Shown piece after piece: positions 8,757 to 17,268 of a DNA stretch of 64,000 nucleotides. The notes below the pieces were generated by a model that saw only the letters and a program-made list of their open reading frames with translations, was not told where the DNA came from and made no database searches. A program made the translations under genes and the position numbers. Within the stretch, counting starts at the first letter, position 1. Each line of letters starts with the position of its first letter. The DNA is from Brevibacillus sp042683565 (GTDB lineage Bacteria > Bacillota > Bacilli > Brevibacillales > Brevibacillaceae), in assembly GCF_042683565.1 (NCBI RefSeq), contig NZ_JBHUJW010000041.1, forward strand, positions 1 through 64,000. Direction: 5' to 3'.

Positions 8757-9371
8757 ATGTTTGGAAAACTGGCGGCGGATGTACTCGGATTGAGCGATGT
8801 CGGGGTGGTCGTCAAGCCGAAAGACTACGACAAGGTCGACGCCGACGATTACGTCATGCACGAGGACAACGAAAAGATTTACTTCCTCATCAAGTCCAAA
8901 TCGGACGAATACTGCTTTACCAACCTGGCGCTCATCCACCTGGACGGGAAGAGTGCCACGAGCAAGAAGCGCACGCTGCGCCGCTTTTCCTACCATACGC
9001 ACAAAATCACGAATGTCTCCCTGGAAACGGCAGGGACGGTCGATCTGGACGTGGAAATCAAGTTCACGATGGGAGCCGAACACTTCTCGATTGACGTGAA
9101 CAAAAAGCATTTGGGAGAACTGAAGGATTTGTACAAGGCGCTCATAAAAATCTCTTCCCTGACGCACGACAATGAAATCGCGCTGCAGCATGCCCGGGAG
9201 AGTCTGGGTGTGGCGCAGAGCACGATCAGCAGCGTGGCGAATCTGCAGGCGGACGTCGCTGCCCAGTTCCGGACGCTGAACCAGTACGCCTTTGACTGGC
9301 TGACCGAAGCGCATGAGAAATACGTCGTGAAAGACTTCGGCAAAGTCTTTGAAACCTATATCCACAACTAG
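8757..9371 (+). CDS. PH domain-containing protein (YvbH-like)
   Basis: A 204-residue soluble protein. An N-terminal ~130-residue region with alternating beta strands (YFLIKSKSDEYCFTNLALIHLDG; SKKRTLRRFSYHTHKI) is typical of bacterial PH-like domains. A helical C-terminal region probably mediates oligomerisation. It has no transmembrane segment. The function of these proteins is largely unknown. A long-loop terminator follows. Confidence 0.75.
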   Translation: MFGKLAADVLGLSDVGVVVKPKDYDKVDADDYVMHEDNEKIYFLIKSKSDEYCFTNLALIHLDGKSATSKKRTLRRFSYHTHKITNVSLETAGTVDLDVEIKFTMGAEHFSIDVNKKHLGELKDLYKALIKISSLTHDNEIALQHARESLGVAQSTISSVANLQADVAAQFRTLNQYAFDWLTEAHEKYVVKDFGKVFETYIHN

Positions 9372-9393
9372 CAGGCTTACAGAAGAAAAGGGA

Positions 9394-9466
9394 AAGCCTC
9401 TCCAGTGTCAAAGCATCCGCACGTATTTGCATGGCCAGGATCGCTCGCTGCCGGAGGGGCTTTTTT
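9394..9466 (+). terminator. Long-loop terminator
   Basis: AAGCCTCTCC (9394-9403) pairs with GGAGGGGCTT (9453-9462) across a ~49-nt loop and ends in a T-run. Confidence 0.5.
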
Positions 9467-9590
9467 GGCTGCTTGCTTGCAGGGGTATGTAAAAATTTGT
9501 AAAACACGAACGTGTAACGATGTCTCAGACAAAGGATGCCAAAAGAGCAGGCTGCCACGGCAGTCTGTTTGATGGTAGGGGGGAACCGGT

Positions 9591-10403
9591 TTGAGGGAAT
9601 GGCTCTTTTCGCTTGCTGTCGCCTTGCTGATCGCAATAGCCGGCTACGGTGGTTATCGTCTTGGAGCCGTCAGCCAAGCGGTGGAAATCAAGGACTTGCA
9701 AACGACGCAAACTACCGACAACCAGCGAGACTCGCTTGCCCTGCAAGATCACGATTACCTGGTGAAAATGTTCCGTTCGACAGACGATAAAGGCGTCGAC
9801 GGTATCGCGTTTCAATGGAGCGATCCGTCCGGGAAAACGGATTACAAAGCCGTAGTGAGGGCATTCGTGGAAAAGGAGCTGAAAAAGGAAATTCGCAGTT
9901 TTCAAACGGTCAGTCGTTCTGTCAATCCACGGGTCGTTCTGGTGACGACAACAGACGGCGCCGCTATCGAGATTCAGATGAAAAAGCTGAACAACCTTGG
10001 GCAAATGTGGACAATCACGGGCTATAACGAGCTTTATCCAACCAGCTATCCGGCCTCCGCGGAACGCTATCGGGCGATCCGGATCGAGGAAGCTCCAGCC
10101 CAGGTCCAGGAATGGGCAAACAAGCGGATGTCCTCTCCGGAGTGGAAAAAAGAATGGCTGCAGACAGGAGAAAAAACATACGTCCTGCTGAAAACCTCTG
10201 GCAGCCCAACAGATGCTGTGGAGCTGGAGGACGTAGGCTTTGGAGCAGGGGAAATGTCCGTGATGTACCAGACGTTTGATTACAGCCAAACTTCTGATCC
10301 CGCGCTGATCAACGACTATATTTTGCTCGAAGTCGACTATGCTGCGGAGCAAGGTGTGAATTTCATCGAGTCGTATACGTTTCATGAAGCCAGGCAGGGA
10401 TGA
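9591..10403 (+). CDS. Membrane-anchored hypothetical protein, PrcB-like C-terminal region
   Basis: A 270-residue protein with an uncleaved N-terminal anchor (residues 4-24, FSLAVALLIAIAGYGG) and an extracytoplasmic body. TTG at 9591 follows a GGGGGGAA site. The last ~90 residues (YVLLKTSGSPTDAVELEDV...) resemble the small beta-rich PrcB_C-type domain found in secreted Firmicute proteins; this is a weak resemblance. The function is unknown. Confidence 0.6.
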   Translation: MREWLFSLAVALLIAIAGYGGYRLGAVSQAVEIKDLQTTQTTDNQRDSLALQDHDYLVKMFRSTDDKGVDGIAFQWSDPSGKTDYKAVVRAFVEKELKKEIRSFQTVSRSVNPRVVLVTTTDGAAIEIQMKKLNNLGQMWTITGYNELYPTSYPASAERYRAIRIEEAPAQVQEWANKRMSSPEWKKEWLQTGEKTYVLLKTSGSPTDAVELEDVGFGAGEMSVMYQTFDYSQTSDPALINDYILLEVDYAAEQGVNFIESYTFHEARQG

Positions 10404-10838
10404 CCGCGGGCAGGTGCCCCGGTGAACCGCTGCCTTTCTCCGTTGTCCGCCTCAAAAAAGAAATAACCGCCTCCACAAAGGAGACGGTATTCATCGAGCT
10501 CGCAGGTTATGGGGTACTACCGATATTCACGTGCGACGCATCTACCTCCGGATTGAAGTGAGAAGCCTACACCTGTGAACGGTTGTTTCCCTTACTCGCT
10601 TGGGTGAAGTGTAAATCATTCAAGGCACATCGCCTCCAGAAAGACTGATGCCTGTTTGAACACACACCACTGAGCTCGATGATTTTATTATGGTCCATCA
10701 AGCCGGTTTTATACGCAGCGTCCCGCCGTTTGGACACTCGTACATTTTGCGCACAGACGGGATAAGCGTTCCGCACGCTTTGTCCGCCAGCCGCATTGCA
10801 TATAGGGTAAGTCTGAATGCGAACAGGGTGAGCAAGAG
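10404..10838. other. Intergenic region with a minus-strand terminator and possible small-toxin relic
   Basis: No convincing gene lies here. On the minus strand, ACCGTCTCC-TTTGT-GGAGGCGGT (10466-10488) followed by TATTTCTTTTTT forms a good terminator, so an unannotated RNA may run leftward from about 10.8 kb. On the plus strand a GTG at 10421 opens a 14-codon frame ending SKKK-stop right before the same hairpin. This arrangement is reminiscent of holin-like type I toxin genes, whose peptides end in lysines ahead of such a hairpin. Confidence 0.4.
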
Positions 10839-11486
10839 ATGGCAAGAGCCAATGACATGTTAACGGTCATTTATCAGAGGGGAAAAAAGCGGATGGTTGT
10901 GAAATCTCCGCTGAACGGAAACCGTCGAGTGGTCGTGGTGTTGAACAGCCAGTTCACCAACGCACCGAATACGACCCAGATCGCCAGCGGAGCCGGACGG
11001 AGCAGCGCTGCCGGAAACAATGCCAGCATCGACTCGACGAACACGCAGCAGCAGCAATCGGTAGGGGCCGGGGGAAAGGCGATTAATCGCGGCATGAAAG
11101 GAAAACAGGCGGCAGCCAGATGCCGAAACGGACAGCGCAGAGGGTGCAACGATCCAAATCAAGCCGTCATCGTCGTGAACGATCAGGTCGTCAAGCTGCG
11201 CAAACGTATGTCTGAATCATCAGCGACGCAGGTAGCAGGCGGCGGAGGACGAGACAGCGCGGGCGGCACCAATGCGGCCATCGAGAGTGCCAATACCAAG
11301 CAGCAGCATGCTGTCGGCGGGGGAAGCGGTTCCGTCGCGATCAACAAAAGCTCCCGGAGCAGACAGCTTGCACGGTTGAAGAAAAAGTCCGCAGGGAAAC
11401 GAAATGGAGTAAAAGCGGCGGGAATCCGAAAGGCGCGCAGCATCGGCAAAGCTCGGGCAGCCAAAAAATTGAGACGGAGCAAATAG
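10839..11486 (+). CDS. Basic protein with an internal duplication; unknown function
   Basis: A 215-residue unrecognised protein. Two related modules are visible: residues 46-86 (TQIASGAGRSSAAGNNASID...) and 130-172 (TQVAGGGGRDSAGGTNAAIE...), each followed by a glutamine-rich stretch and a GG..AIN motif and preceded by a short hydrophobic strand (RVVVVLNSQ; AVIVVNDQV). The last ~45 residues are strongly basic (RQLARLKKKS..., ending LRRSK). No signal peptide is seen. It could be a spore or nucleic-acid-associated structural protein; that is speculation. Start alternatives are ATG 10839 and ATG 10857. Confidence 0.65.
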   Translation: MARANDMLTVIYQRGKKRMVVKSPLNGNRRVVVVLNSQFTNAPNTTQIASGAGRSSAAGNNASIDSTNTQQQQSVGAGGKAINRGMKGKQAAARCRNGQRRGCNDPNQAVIVVNDQVVKLRKRMSESSATQVAGGGGRDSAGGTNAAIESANTKQQHAVGGGSGSVAINKSSRSRQLARLKKKSAGKRNGVKAAGIRKARSIGKARAAKKLRRSK

Positions 11487-11496
11487 ATTCCATGGG

Positions 11497-11530
11497 AAAA
11501 GCCATCTCTTTCCAGCGAGATGGCTTTTTG
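11497..11530 (+). terminator. Terminator after the duplicated-module protein
   Basis: Perfect stem AAAAGCCATCTC / GAGATGGCTTTT with an 8-nt loop, ending in a T-run. The A-rich left side makes it potentially bidirectional. Confidence 0.85.
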
Positions 11531-11605
11531 TGCAGGCAAAAAAGTGGATACGATACTGATCCGGCATTCGTGCAACAAAGCGAGTCTATTGTCCATGAAG
11601 TAGCT

Positions 11606-12427
11606 TCAAAAAGGCGGGAGCGTGTGAGCGTTGGCCTGCATCAGCATGAGGATTTGCATCGGGGTGAACAGGCTGAAATGCTTGAAGTCCTTGATGAAAT
11701 GCGCCTGATCGTAGTAGCCGAGTTCGCTGGCGATCGCACCGGTAGCGGCGGGGCGGCTCATCATGGACGAGAGCGTATTTTGAAAGCGGGTAATCCGGCT
11801 GTACTGCTTCGGTGACAGGCCGAGCGTCTCGACGAATTTTTTGCGGATGTAGCGAGAGGAAAAGCCGACGTCATCCGCCAGTTCGTCGACGGTGACGCTG
11901 CCTTTGGACTGATAGATTTTCTGCAGGCAATATGGCATCCATCCGGACGGCTGTTCGGGAGACAGCAGCTTCGGCAGCAAATATTGTTCAAAATGGGCGA
12001 TCCGCTCGGAGAACGTCTCCAGCTCCGCGATGTCATCACAGAGGTGATCGACGCCCTTCACGACGTCCTGCAAAAGAGGCTGGCGCTCGATTAGCTCGCG
12101 AAACGGAGCAGGTGCCAGGTGCAGGCTGTGCAAAGGCGTCAGGCGAATCCCGAAATACGTTGCGCCTGCGTGAAAGGGAATGGTCTCCCCTTGCAGGATG
12201 GTGCCGCAGATGAGCGAGTGCGGACGCCAGGGATCGCAGCAGATGATCACGTCCATACAGCCGTCCGGCACGACGCGGATCGAGTGAACCCTCGTGTCCA
12301 TGACGTACTGGTAGTAGAGGACGGTCTGCCCGTGGTAGGGGACGAGCTTTTCCTGATAGCTTCTGGTCTCCAGGCGAAAGCCGTACTGAACAGGAGGCAA
12401 GTGGGCGGCAATTTCTACGCGGCTCAT
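11606..12427 (-). CDS. AraC family transcriptional regulator of the amine oxidase operon
   Basis: A 273-residue regulator. The C-terminal ~90 residues carry two HTH motifs (VTVDELADDVGFSSRYIRKKF and the second helix around ELGYYDQAHFIKDFKHF). The N-terminal ~170 residues are a cupin-like sensory region (VVPDGCMDVIICCD). The start at 12427 has GGTGG nearby. It is divergent from a copper amine oxidase and aldehyde dehydrogenase pair. E. coli FeaR (AraC family) controls tynA and feaB in the same way, so activation by an amine or its aldehyde is a reasonable inference. Confidence 0.85.
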   Translation of the reverse strand: MSRVEIAAHLPPVQYGFRLETRSYQEKLVPYHGQTVLYYQYVMDTRVHSIRVVPDGCMDVIICCDPWRPHSLICGTILQGETIPFHAGATYFGIRLTPLHSLHLAPAPFRELIERQPLLQDVVKGVDHLCDDIAELETFSERIAHFEQYLLPKLLSPEQPSGWMPYCLQKIYQSKGSVTVDELADDVGFSSRYIRKKFVETLGLSPKQYSRITRFQNTLSSMMSRPAATGAIASELGYYDQAHFIKDFKHFSLFTPMQILMLMQANAHTLPPF

Positions 12428-12593
12428 TTTACCATAACCACCTTTTCCAAAATCTTCGGTTCCAGTTATATCCCTTTCTACTAGTATGTACGAAAGTGAA
12501 AGAAACAGATAGTTCCGAAATTTACAATACATCCCCCGCGATGGGCTCATACAATGGACTTGCACAGAGTTTGAAAACGCGGGGGGATCTTTC
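12428..12593. promoter_or_regulatory. Divergent control region of the AraC regulator and amine oxidase
   Basis: A 166-bp gap between two divergent genes must hold both promoters and the AraC-family binding sites. No clear operator repeat could be picked by eye. GGGGGGAT precedes the oxidase start. Confidence 0.4.
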
Positions 12594-14900
12594 ATGCAGC
12601 ATCAGCAAGCCAAAAGAAGAAAGCTACCGAAACAGTTCGCCATGTCCACGGCGGCATTGGGAACGGCGCTCACCTTTGCGCTGTCGCCCGCAGTGCCGTT
12701 GGCGGAAAAAGCACACGCGCATGGGGGAGAGGCGGAATACCTGCCGCTCAAAGCGATGGTCGAGGAATTCGGCGGCACCGTCGCCTGGGACAGCGCCACC
12801 CAAAGCGCGATAGTCAAACGGGACGGCACAGTAGTCACGGTGAAGCCCAACCAGTCTCTGGCGATCGTAAATGGAAGCGCTGTCAAACTGGAAGCGCCGG
12901 TCGTCAACAAAAACGGAACCCTTTACGTGACGCATCATTTCCTGAACGAAGTATTCCAGTCCCAGCTGGCACAGACGGTCTTGGTGCAAAAGGAGGAGCA
13001 TCCGCTCAATCCGCTGACGGCAGACGAGATCAGCGCCGCAGTGAGCGTCATCAAGCAGTCCGCCTCCTATAAAGACAACATCCGCTTCACGCAAGTCTCG
13101 CTCAAGGAGCCGGACAAAACCAAGGTGTGGAACTGGGTATACGGGCAGAAGCAGCCGTTCGAGCGGTCCGCGAACGTCGTCATGCTGGACGGAAAGACAG
13201 TAATCGAGGCCGAGGTAGATCTGGCCGCGAAGAAGCTCGTCTCCTGGCAGGTCGTCGAGGGAGCGCACGGGATGGTCATTCTCGACGACTTCCAGACCGT
13301 GCAGACCGCCATTGAACAAAGCAGCGAATACGCCGCCGCGCTGCGCAAGCGGGGGATCGACGATGTGAAAAAAGTGGTCGCGACGCCGCTCACCGTAGGC
13401 TACTTCAACGAGGCGGACGGCTTGAAACAAGATTTGCGCCTGCTCAAGGTCGTCTCGTATCTGGATGTGGGCGACGGCAACTACTGGGCGCACCCGATCG
13501 AAAATCTGGTCGCAATCGTCGATCTGGAGCAAAAGAAAGTTATCAAGATCGAAGATACGGGCGTGATCCCGGTGCCGCTAAAGCCGACTCCGTACGACGG
13601 CCGCAATCAGGCGGTCAAGCAAAAGGTGAAGCCGCTGACCATCTCAGAACCCGAGGGCAAAAACTACTCGCTCGAAGGCAACACCATCCATTGGGGCAAC
13701 TGGGACTTCCATCTGCACCTCGACTCCCGCGTAGGGCCAGTGCTCTCCACGGTGACGTACAACGACAACGGCACGAAACGCAAAATCATGTACGAAGGCT
13801 CGCTCGGCGGCATGATCGTTCCGTACGGCGATCCCGATGTGGGATGGTATTTCAAGGCGTACCTCGACTCCGGCGATTACGGGATGGGCGTACTGACTTC
13901 TCCGCTGCAAAAAGGAACCGACGTGCCGGAAAACGCGCAGCTGCTCGATGCCACCATCTCGGATAACGATGGCAACCCGTACACGATTCCAAACGCGATG
14001 GCGATCTTCGAGCAATACGCAGGACCGGAGTTCAAGCATCAGGAGATGGGGCAGGAGAACGTAAGCCGCGAGCGCCGGGAGCTGGTCGTCCGCTGGATCA
14101 GCACGGTGGGCAACTACGACTACATTTTCGACTGGGTCTTCTCGCCGAACGGGACGATCAAGATCGACGTCGGCGCAACCGGCATCGAAGCCGTGAAGGC
14201 GGTCAAATCGTCGACCATGCATGACCCCACTGCCAAAGAAGACACGCGCTACGGCACCCTGATCGACCACAACATCGTCGGGACGACACATCAGCACATC
14301 TACAACTTCCGCCTCGATCTGGACGTGGACGGCGAGAAAAACGTGCTGACCGAAATCAATCCGCAGATCGCCAAAAATACGGCAGGCGGCCCGCGAACAA
14401 GCGCCATCGTCACGGAGCAAAAGACAGTCACCACCGAGCAGGAGGCGATCCAGAACTTCGACCCGTCGACGGTTCGCCTGCTCACCAATCCGAACAAGGA
14501 AAACAAGGTCGGCAACCCCGTGTCTTATCAGATCATTCCGTACGCAGGCGGCACACACCCGATCGCCAAAGGGGCCATGTTTGCAAAGGACGAATGGCTG
14601 TACAACCGGGTGAACTTCATGGACAAACAAATCTGGGTGACGAAATACAATCCAGACGAGCGCTTCCCGGAAGGCAAATATCCGAACCGGGCCAAGACCG
14701 ATACGGGGCTGAAAGCGTTCACTGCCAACAACGACTCGATCGACAACACGGACAACGTCGTCTGGATGACGACAGGCACGACACACGTCGCCCGCGCAGA
14801 GGAATGGCCGATCATGCCGACGGAGTGGGTGCACGCGATGCTGAAGCCGTGGAACTTTTTCGATCAGACGCCGACGCTGGATTTGCCGGAAAACAAGTAA
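12594..14900 (+). CDS. tynA: Copper amine oxidase (tyramine/phenylethylamine oxidase type)
   Basis: A 768-residue TPQ-containing quinoprotein that oxidises primary amines to aldehydes, H2O2 and ammonia. Residues 1-42 form a Sec-type signal ending AHAHGG. Residues ~45-120 resemble the copper-amine-oxidase-N stalk domain (YLPLKAMVEEFGGTVAWD). Two N2/N3-like domains follow, then the catalytic beta-sandwich. The cofactor motif N-Y-D-Y is at residues 507-510, so Y508 is the predicted topaquinone. Copper ligands include H566 and H568 (THQHIY) and a late THVAR histidine. DSGDYG provides a candidate catalytic aspartate. It is co-oriented with the aldehyde dehydrogenase 72 bp downstream. Confidence 0.92.
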   Translation: MQHQQAKRRKLPKQFAMSTAALGTALTFALSPAVPLAEKAHAHGGEAEYLPLKAMVEEFGGTVAWDSATQSAIVKRDGTVVTVKPNQSLAIVNGSAVKLEAPVVNKNGTLYVTHHFLNEVFQSQLAQTVLVQKEEHPLNPLTADEISAAVSVIKQSASYKDNIRFTQVSLKEPDKTKVWNWVYGQKQPFERSANVVMLDGKTVIEAEVDLAAKKLVSWQVVEGAHGMVILDDFQTVQTAIEQSSEYAAALRKRGIDDVKKVVATPLTVGYFNEADGLKQDLRLLKVVSYLDVGDGNYWAHPIENLVAIVDLEQKKVIKIEDTGVIPVPLKPTPYDGRNQAVKQKVKPLTISEPEGKNYSLEGNTIHWGNWDFHLHLDSRVGPVLSTVTYNDNGTKRKIMYEGSLGGMIVPYGDPDVGWYFKAYLDSGDYGMGVLTSPLQKGTDVPENAQLLDATISDNDGNPYTIPNAMAIFEQYAGPEFKHQEMGQENVSRERRELVVRWISTVGNYDYIFDWVFSPNGTIKIDVGATGIEAVKAVKSSTMHDPTAKEDTRYGTLIDHNIVGTTHQHIYNFRLDLDVDGEKNVLTEINPQIAKNTAGGPRTSAIVTEQKTVTTEQEAIQNFDPSTVRLLTNPNKENKVGNPVSYQIIPYAGGTHPIAKGAMFAKDEWLYNRVNFMDKQIWVTKYNPDERFPEGKYPNRAKTDTGLKAFTANNDSIDNTDNVVWMTTGTTHVARAEEWPIMPTEWVHAMLKPWNFFDQTPTLDLPENK

Positions 14901-14972
14901 GGGGAAAAACGCCGGAAAAAGCGGGCAGTCGCCTGAACGAGCAAATAGAAGAACGAAGCGGAGGAGAACAAA

Positions 14973-16445
14973 ATGGCACAAAACTACCAGCTGTTCATCG
15001 GAGGAAAGTGGGTAAACGCACTGTCGGGCAAGACGTTCGAGTCGCTCAATCCCGCGACAGGGGAAGTGAACGGAATCGTAGCGGAAGCCGGGGAGGAAGA
15101 CGTCGATTTGGCGGTCAAGGCGGCGCGCCAGGCGTTCCAATCGGGTCCGTGGGCCGAGATGGCGCCGTCAGACCGCGGCAGGCTGCTGTATCGCGCCGCG
15201 CAAAACATGTGGGAAAAGCTGGACTACTTGGCTGAGGTGGAGTCCGCCGACAACGGCTTGCCGATCAACGAGACGAAGTATATCGCGATGCCGGCGACCA
15301 TCGACGTGCTGGAATTTTACGCGGGGCTGGCGAACAAGGTGCAGGGCGAGACGCTGGCCTCTCCCGGCAGCCGCTTCAACTACACCTTGCGCGAGCCGCT
15401 CGGCGTCATCGGGGCCATCGTGCCGTGGAACTTCCCGCTCATGCTGGCGATGTGGAAGCTGGCTCCCGCCCTGGCAGCAGGCAACACAATCGTCATCAAA
15501 CCGGCGGAGCAGACCCCTATCAGCATTTTGGAGCTGGCGAAAATTTTTCAGGAGGCAGGCATTCCGGACGGTGTCATCAATGTCGTCCCAGGCTACGGCG
15601 CTGTCGCCGGGAACGCCCTGGCGTCACATCCGGACGTAGACAAGATCGCCTTTACCGGCTCGACGAACACAGGCCGCCTGATCATGCAGGCAGCGAGCAA
15701 GCATCTCAAGCCAGTCACGCTCGAGCTCGGCGGCAAATCCCCGAACATCGTCTTCGCCGACGCAGAGCTGGAAGATGCGGTAAATGGAGCGCTTTTCGGC
15801 ATCTACTTTGCACAGGGCCAGGTGTGTGCCGCCGGTTCCCGCCTGTTCGTGCAGGACAGTGTGTATGACAAATTCCTGGACGCCTTTCATAAAAAAGCGC
15901 AGTCCATCCGCGTCGGCAATCCCCTCGATCCGGCAACGCAAATGGGGCCGCAAGTCTCGCTGGCGCAGTTGGAGCGGATCGAGCATTACGTGGCAAAGGG
16001 CGTGGAGGAAGGTGCCAGCCTCGTCCTCGGCGGCAAGCGCAACCCGCAGGCAGGGACCGGCTATTTCTTCTCCCCGACCATCTTTACCGACGTGACCAAT
16101 GACATGACGATCGCCCGCGAGGAAATTTTCGGGCCAGTTATCTCCATCATCCGCTTCCGGGACGAGGAGGACGCGATCCGCCTGGCCAACGACACGACGT
16201 ACGGCCTCGCATCCGGCGTCTGGACGAACGACCTGAAGCGCGCCCACCGCATGGCTCGCGGCCTGCAGGCAGGAACGGTCTACATCAACACGTACAGCAT
16301 GCTCGACAGCACGACCCCGTTTGGCGGCACGAAACAAAGCGGCTTCGGCCGCGAACTGGGCATGCAGGCGATGGAGCTGTACACGCATACGAAGAGCGTC
16401 TGGGTCGACCTGGGCAAGCAAGGGCTGAACTGGTACGGGGTGTAG
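14973..16445 (+). CDS. Aldehyde dehydrogenase (phenylacetaldehyde dehydrogenase-like)
   Basis: A 490-residue NAD(P)-dependent aldehyde dehydrogenase of full family length. Seen motifs: VPWNFPLMLAMWKLAPALAAG, the GSTNTGRLIM nucleotide loop, ELGGKSPNIVF with the general-base glutamate, and the catalytic cysteine near residue 285 (GQVCAAGSR). GGAGGAGAA precedes the start. It follows the amine oxidase with no terminator in between, and presumably oxidises the aldehyde made by it, like E. coli FeaB. Substrate preference is inferred from context only. Confidence 0.92.
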   Translation: MAQNYQLFIGGKWVNALSGKTFESLNPATGEVNGIVAEAGEEDVDLAVKAARQAFQSGPWAEMAPSDRGRLLYRAAQNMWEKLDYLAEVESADNGLPINETKYIAMPATIDVLEFYAGLANKVQGETLASPGSRFNYTLREPLGVIGAIVPWNFPLMLAMWKLAPALAAGNTIVIKPAEQTPISILELAKIFQEAGIPDGVINVVPGYGAVAGNALASHPDVDKIAFTGSTNTGRLIMQAASKHLKPVTLELGGKSPNIVFADAELEDAVNGALFGIYFAQGQVCAAGSRLFVQDSVYDKFLDAFHKKAQSIRVGNPLDPATQMGPQVSLAQLERIEHYVAKGVEEGASLVLGGKRNPQAGTGYFFSPTIFTDVTNDMTIAREEIFGPVISIIRFRDEEDAIRLANDTTYGLASGVWTNDLKRAHRMARGLQAGTVYINTYSMLDSTTPFGGTKQSGFGRELGMQAMELYTHTKSVWVDLGKQGLNWYGV

Positions 16446-16556
16446 CAGACGAGAAAGTACAGCAAGAGGAGGCCCCGCCAAGTCGTCAGCCAGGGATCGA
16501 GGGCGAAATGGACCCGCGCCTCGAGCTGGTTTATTGAACGGGTGTGGGGTGAAGGA

Positions 16557-16643
16557 CCCTGCAGCCACTGGAAGGATTGAAAGCAGAGATCGTGGATGGG
16601 CGTTAGTGCAGACGACGATTATTTGCTATTGTCCGGCATCCAG
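16557..16643 (+). pseudogene. Relic of a second type I-C cas7-cas4 junction
   Basis: These 87 bp match 23366-23452 of the intact locus with only 5 substitutions (82/87). They carry the last 15 codons of cas7 (LQPLEGLKAEIVDGR-stop), the overlapping cas4 start and the first 16 cas4 residues (MGVSADDDYLLLSGIQ), after which homology stops abruptly and the frame ends. Reading frames and the overlap are preserved, so it descends from a real cas operon rather than being chance similarity. Confidence 0.9.
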
Positions 16644-16654
16644 CCGAGTTGCTC

Positions 16655-16702
16655 TTAATGAACTGGAGACCTTCGGTTTACCGAAGGTCTCCAGTTCATT
16701 AA
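16655..16702. repeat. Perfect 23-bp inverted repeat with a 2-nt spacer
   Basis: Arms 16655-16677 and 16680-16702 (TTAATGAACTGGAGACC... and its exact complement). It begins directly after the stop codon of the truncated minus-strand gene, so it may be that gene's terminator, but no T-run follows on either side. Confidence 0.85.
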
Positions 16703-16992
16703 TGACTGTATATGGAAACTTTTCCATCTGATGGAATGTGTCCGTGTACCTTGATTCTATAGGTTCCAGATTCTACAGCAACATTGGGACTTGTATAACC
16801 AGTTTGGCCTTTTCCAACAGCAACTCTTCCCAGATTAACGCTTTTCCTTACGTTTCCGTACTGATCCAGTAATTCCGCATAGACCAGAACATCACAACTG
16901 CTATTCGTAGCCCATACACCAGCATTCGCACTTCCAGATGGCAGGGTGAATGTTTCGTTAATTACATAAGTTCCGTATTGAGAAACGAAAAA
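16699..16992 (-). pseudogene. 5'-truncated minus-strand gene fragment
   Basis: An open minus-strand frame of about 95 codons ends at TAA 16699-16701 but lacks a start and loses coding character near 16990. The readable product (…FVSQYGTYVINETFTLPSGS… to …GKVSIYSH) is rich in beta-prone residues, G, N, S and T, like the C-terminal domain of a secreted or surface protein. Its base composition is more AT-rich than flanking genes. The family was not recognised. Confidence 0.6.
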
Positions 16993-17268
16993 GCTGAAAC
17001 GGGAGAACCAGATGCTAAAAAAGTGTTTGAAAATCTGGATGCGGGAGGTGTACGGAGAAAATACGAGGCAATGGAGAAGGCGTCAGAATGGTACGACGGC
17101 TTGCAGCCTAGAGCTTTTTTCAGTGTCCACTAAATGGGGTCTTGACCATTGTTTTTGGGGTATTTTTGAAATCATATCCAGCTGTTTTTCAAAATATTGT
17201 ATGCTTATTTTGACAACAGACGACAGGAAATGAGCAATTCGGACCTTGCAAATGACAGGGAGGGTACC

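Larger units (their letters stand above)
16446..17268. other. Gene graveyard between the amine operon and cas3
   Basis: No intact gene is visible. The stretch contains an 87-bp copy of the cas7-cas4 junction, a perfect 23-bp inverted repeat, a 5'-truncated minus-strand gene and a short plus-strand coding fragment ending at 17133. It is more AT-rich than its left neighbour towards its right end. Presumably the cas3 promoter also lies in its last 130 bp, but no clear -35/-10 pair was found. Confidence 0.7.

Noticed and set aside
13644..15140. Long minus-strand frame opposite the amine oxidase
   Set aside because: Shadow of the oxidase gene, which carries the complete catalytic residues.
16534..16731. 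65-codon plus-strand frame across the cas relic
   Set aside because: It uses a different frame from both cas7 and cas4 remnants and continues into the inverted repeat; the homology to the cas junction explains its similarity to part of another shadow frame.
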